From Burkholderia vietnamiensis LMG 10929 (lineage in GTDB: Bacteria > Pseudomonadota > Gammaproteobacteria > Burkholderiales > Burkholderiaceae): DNA of 64,000 nt. The first letter of the stretch is position 1, and every line of letters begins with the position of its first letter. The DNA is taken from assembly GCF_000959445.1 (NCBI RefSeq), contig NZ_CP009630.1:2198094-2262093 (forward strand). Reading direction: 5' to 3'. This document shows positions 63,425-64,000 of the stretch, in pieces. The position numbers and the translations under genes were made by a program. The notes under the pieces are model-generated. The model did not search any database. It saw only the letters and a program-made list of their open reading frames with translations, and was not told where the DNA came from.

Positions 63425-64000
63425 CTACTTCAGATAGCCGGCCGAGCCGAACCAGTCGAGCGCGTCGCGCAGCCCTTCGCGGTACGGCCGCGCGCGGTAG
63501 CCCAGCTCGCGCTCGGCCTTCGCCGACGTGAAGTACATCTTGTTCTTCGACATCCGCAGCCCGTCGACGGTCACGAAAGGCTCCTTCTTCGTGAACTTCG
63601 CGACGGCCTCCGCGCCGAGCGCGAGCGGGTACAGCGGCCAGCGCGGCAGCGCGATCGTCGGCGCCTTGCGGCCGGTCATCCCGGCGATGTCGGCGAGCAT
63701 CTGCTGCAGCGGCAGGTTCTCGCCGCCGAGGATGTAGCGCTCGCCGATCCGGCCGCGCTCGAGCGCGAGGAAGTGGCCGTGCGCGACGTCGTCGACGTGC
63801 ACCAGGTTCAGGCCCGTATCGACGAACGCCGGAATCTTGCCGAGCGCCGCTTCGACGATGATGCGGCCGGTCGGCGTGGGCTTCACGTCGCGCGGGCCGA
63901 TCGGCGTCGACGGGTTCACGATCACGGCCGGCAACCCTTCGTCGGCGATCATCCGCTCGACCGCGCGCTCGGCCAGCACCTTGCTGCGCTTGTACACGCC
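63425..64000 (-). CDS. hpnA: Hopanoid-associated sugar epimerase HpnA, C-terminal part (cut by window end)
   Basis: The 191-residue C-terminal part of an extended SDR has the catalytic YKRSK (YxxxK), then VNPSTPIGPRDVKPTPTGRI, LVHVDDVAHGHFLALE and LGYRARPYREGLRDAL near the end, as in HpnA-type epimerase/reductases. Full members have about 335 residues. The start lies outside the window, so the N-terminal NAD motif is not visible. It is 108 bp upstream of the repeat-protein gene on the same strand. Confidence 0.9.
   Translation of the reverse strand, partial: GVYKRSKVLAERAVERMIADEGLPAVIVNPSTPIGPRDVKPTPTGRIIVEAALGKIPAFVDTGLNLVHVDDVAHGHFLALERGRIGERYILGGENLPLQQMLADIAGMTGRKAPTIALPRWPLYPLALGAEAVAKFTKKEPFVTVDGLRMSKNKMYFTSAKAERELGYRARPYREGLRDALDWFGSAGYLK

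Overview
The window is GC-rich bacterial DNA with dense genes on both strands. It looks like a Burkholderia chromosome, most likely from the B. cepacia complex. This is judged from recognised protein families, not from a database search: DUF3331 and DUF4148 proteins, a bicistronic pobA/pca aromatic pathway, a cyanide-insensitive bd oxidase next to a YdeP-like molybdoprotein, and hopanoid genes hpnA/hpnB/hpnH with an ispH copy. No rRNA, tRNA or CRISPR was seen.

Region 1 (1-9.1 kb) holds a LysR fragment cut by the window edge, an orphan type-2 argC divergent from a LysR gene, and a minus-strand ketone-body operon (acetoacetate decarboxylase, 3-hydroxybutyrate dehydrogenase, patatin lipase, small membrane protein). 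A PAP2 phosphatase follows, then a PadR/siderophore-interacting-protein pair that resembles the E. coli YqjI/YqjH metal-responsive pair. Region 2 (9.1-14.6 kb) is a chaperone-usher fimbrial operon ordered pilin, usher, chaperone, adhesin, with a strong hairpin after the pilin and about 650 bp of non-coding DNA upstream.

Region 3 (14.9-26.8 kb) looks like a metabolic and respiratory island: a TDT-family anion/dicarboxylate transporter, a second malate dehydrogenase, an AcfC-like periplasmic binding protein, AraC and LysR regulators, DUF3331 and DUF4148 proteins, and a YdeP-cioA-cioB operon. Region 4 (26.8-35.4 kb) has an aldo/keto reductase, the argO-like exporter/argP-like regulator divergent pair, an FNR-type regulator next to a universal stress protein, a serine acetyltransferase, and a folE-folM operon with overlapping stop and start.

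Region 5 (35.5-43.6 kb) is 4-hydroxybenzoate/protocatechuate catabolism: LysR regulator, pobA, pcaI, pcaJ, pcaB, pcaD, pcaC and transporter pcaK. The ring-cleaving dioxygenase (pcaGH) and the thiolase (pcaF) are not in the window. Region 6 (43.7-48.2 kb) is accessory and decaying: a LysE exporter, an AT-richer patch, an integrase remnant fused to a broken amidohydrolase gene, LysR and HutC-type regulators, and a cupin regulator that has lost its DNA-binding half.

Region 7 (48.2-57.8 kb) has an SDR gene, about 345 bp of nested 6-, 7- and 8-bp tandem repeats, yceH, aroG, a PRC-barrel secreted protein, cstA-ybdD, a hemolysin-III protein and small enzymes. Region 8 (58-64 kb) is hopanoid related: hpnH and a second-type ispH on the minus strand, divergent hpnB, an alanine-rich protein made of 14-residue repeats, and hpnA cut by the window end. 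The most unusual items are the 14-residue-repeat coiled-coil protein, the nested tandem-repeat tract, the integrase-amidohydrolase chimera, and the transporter/malate dehydrogenase/binding-protein module.
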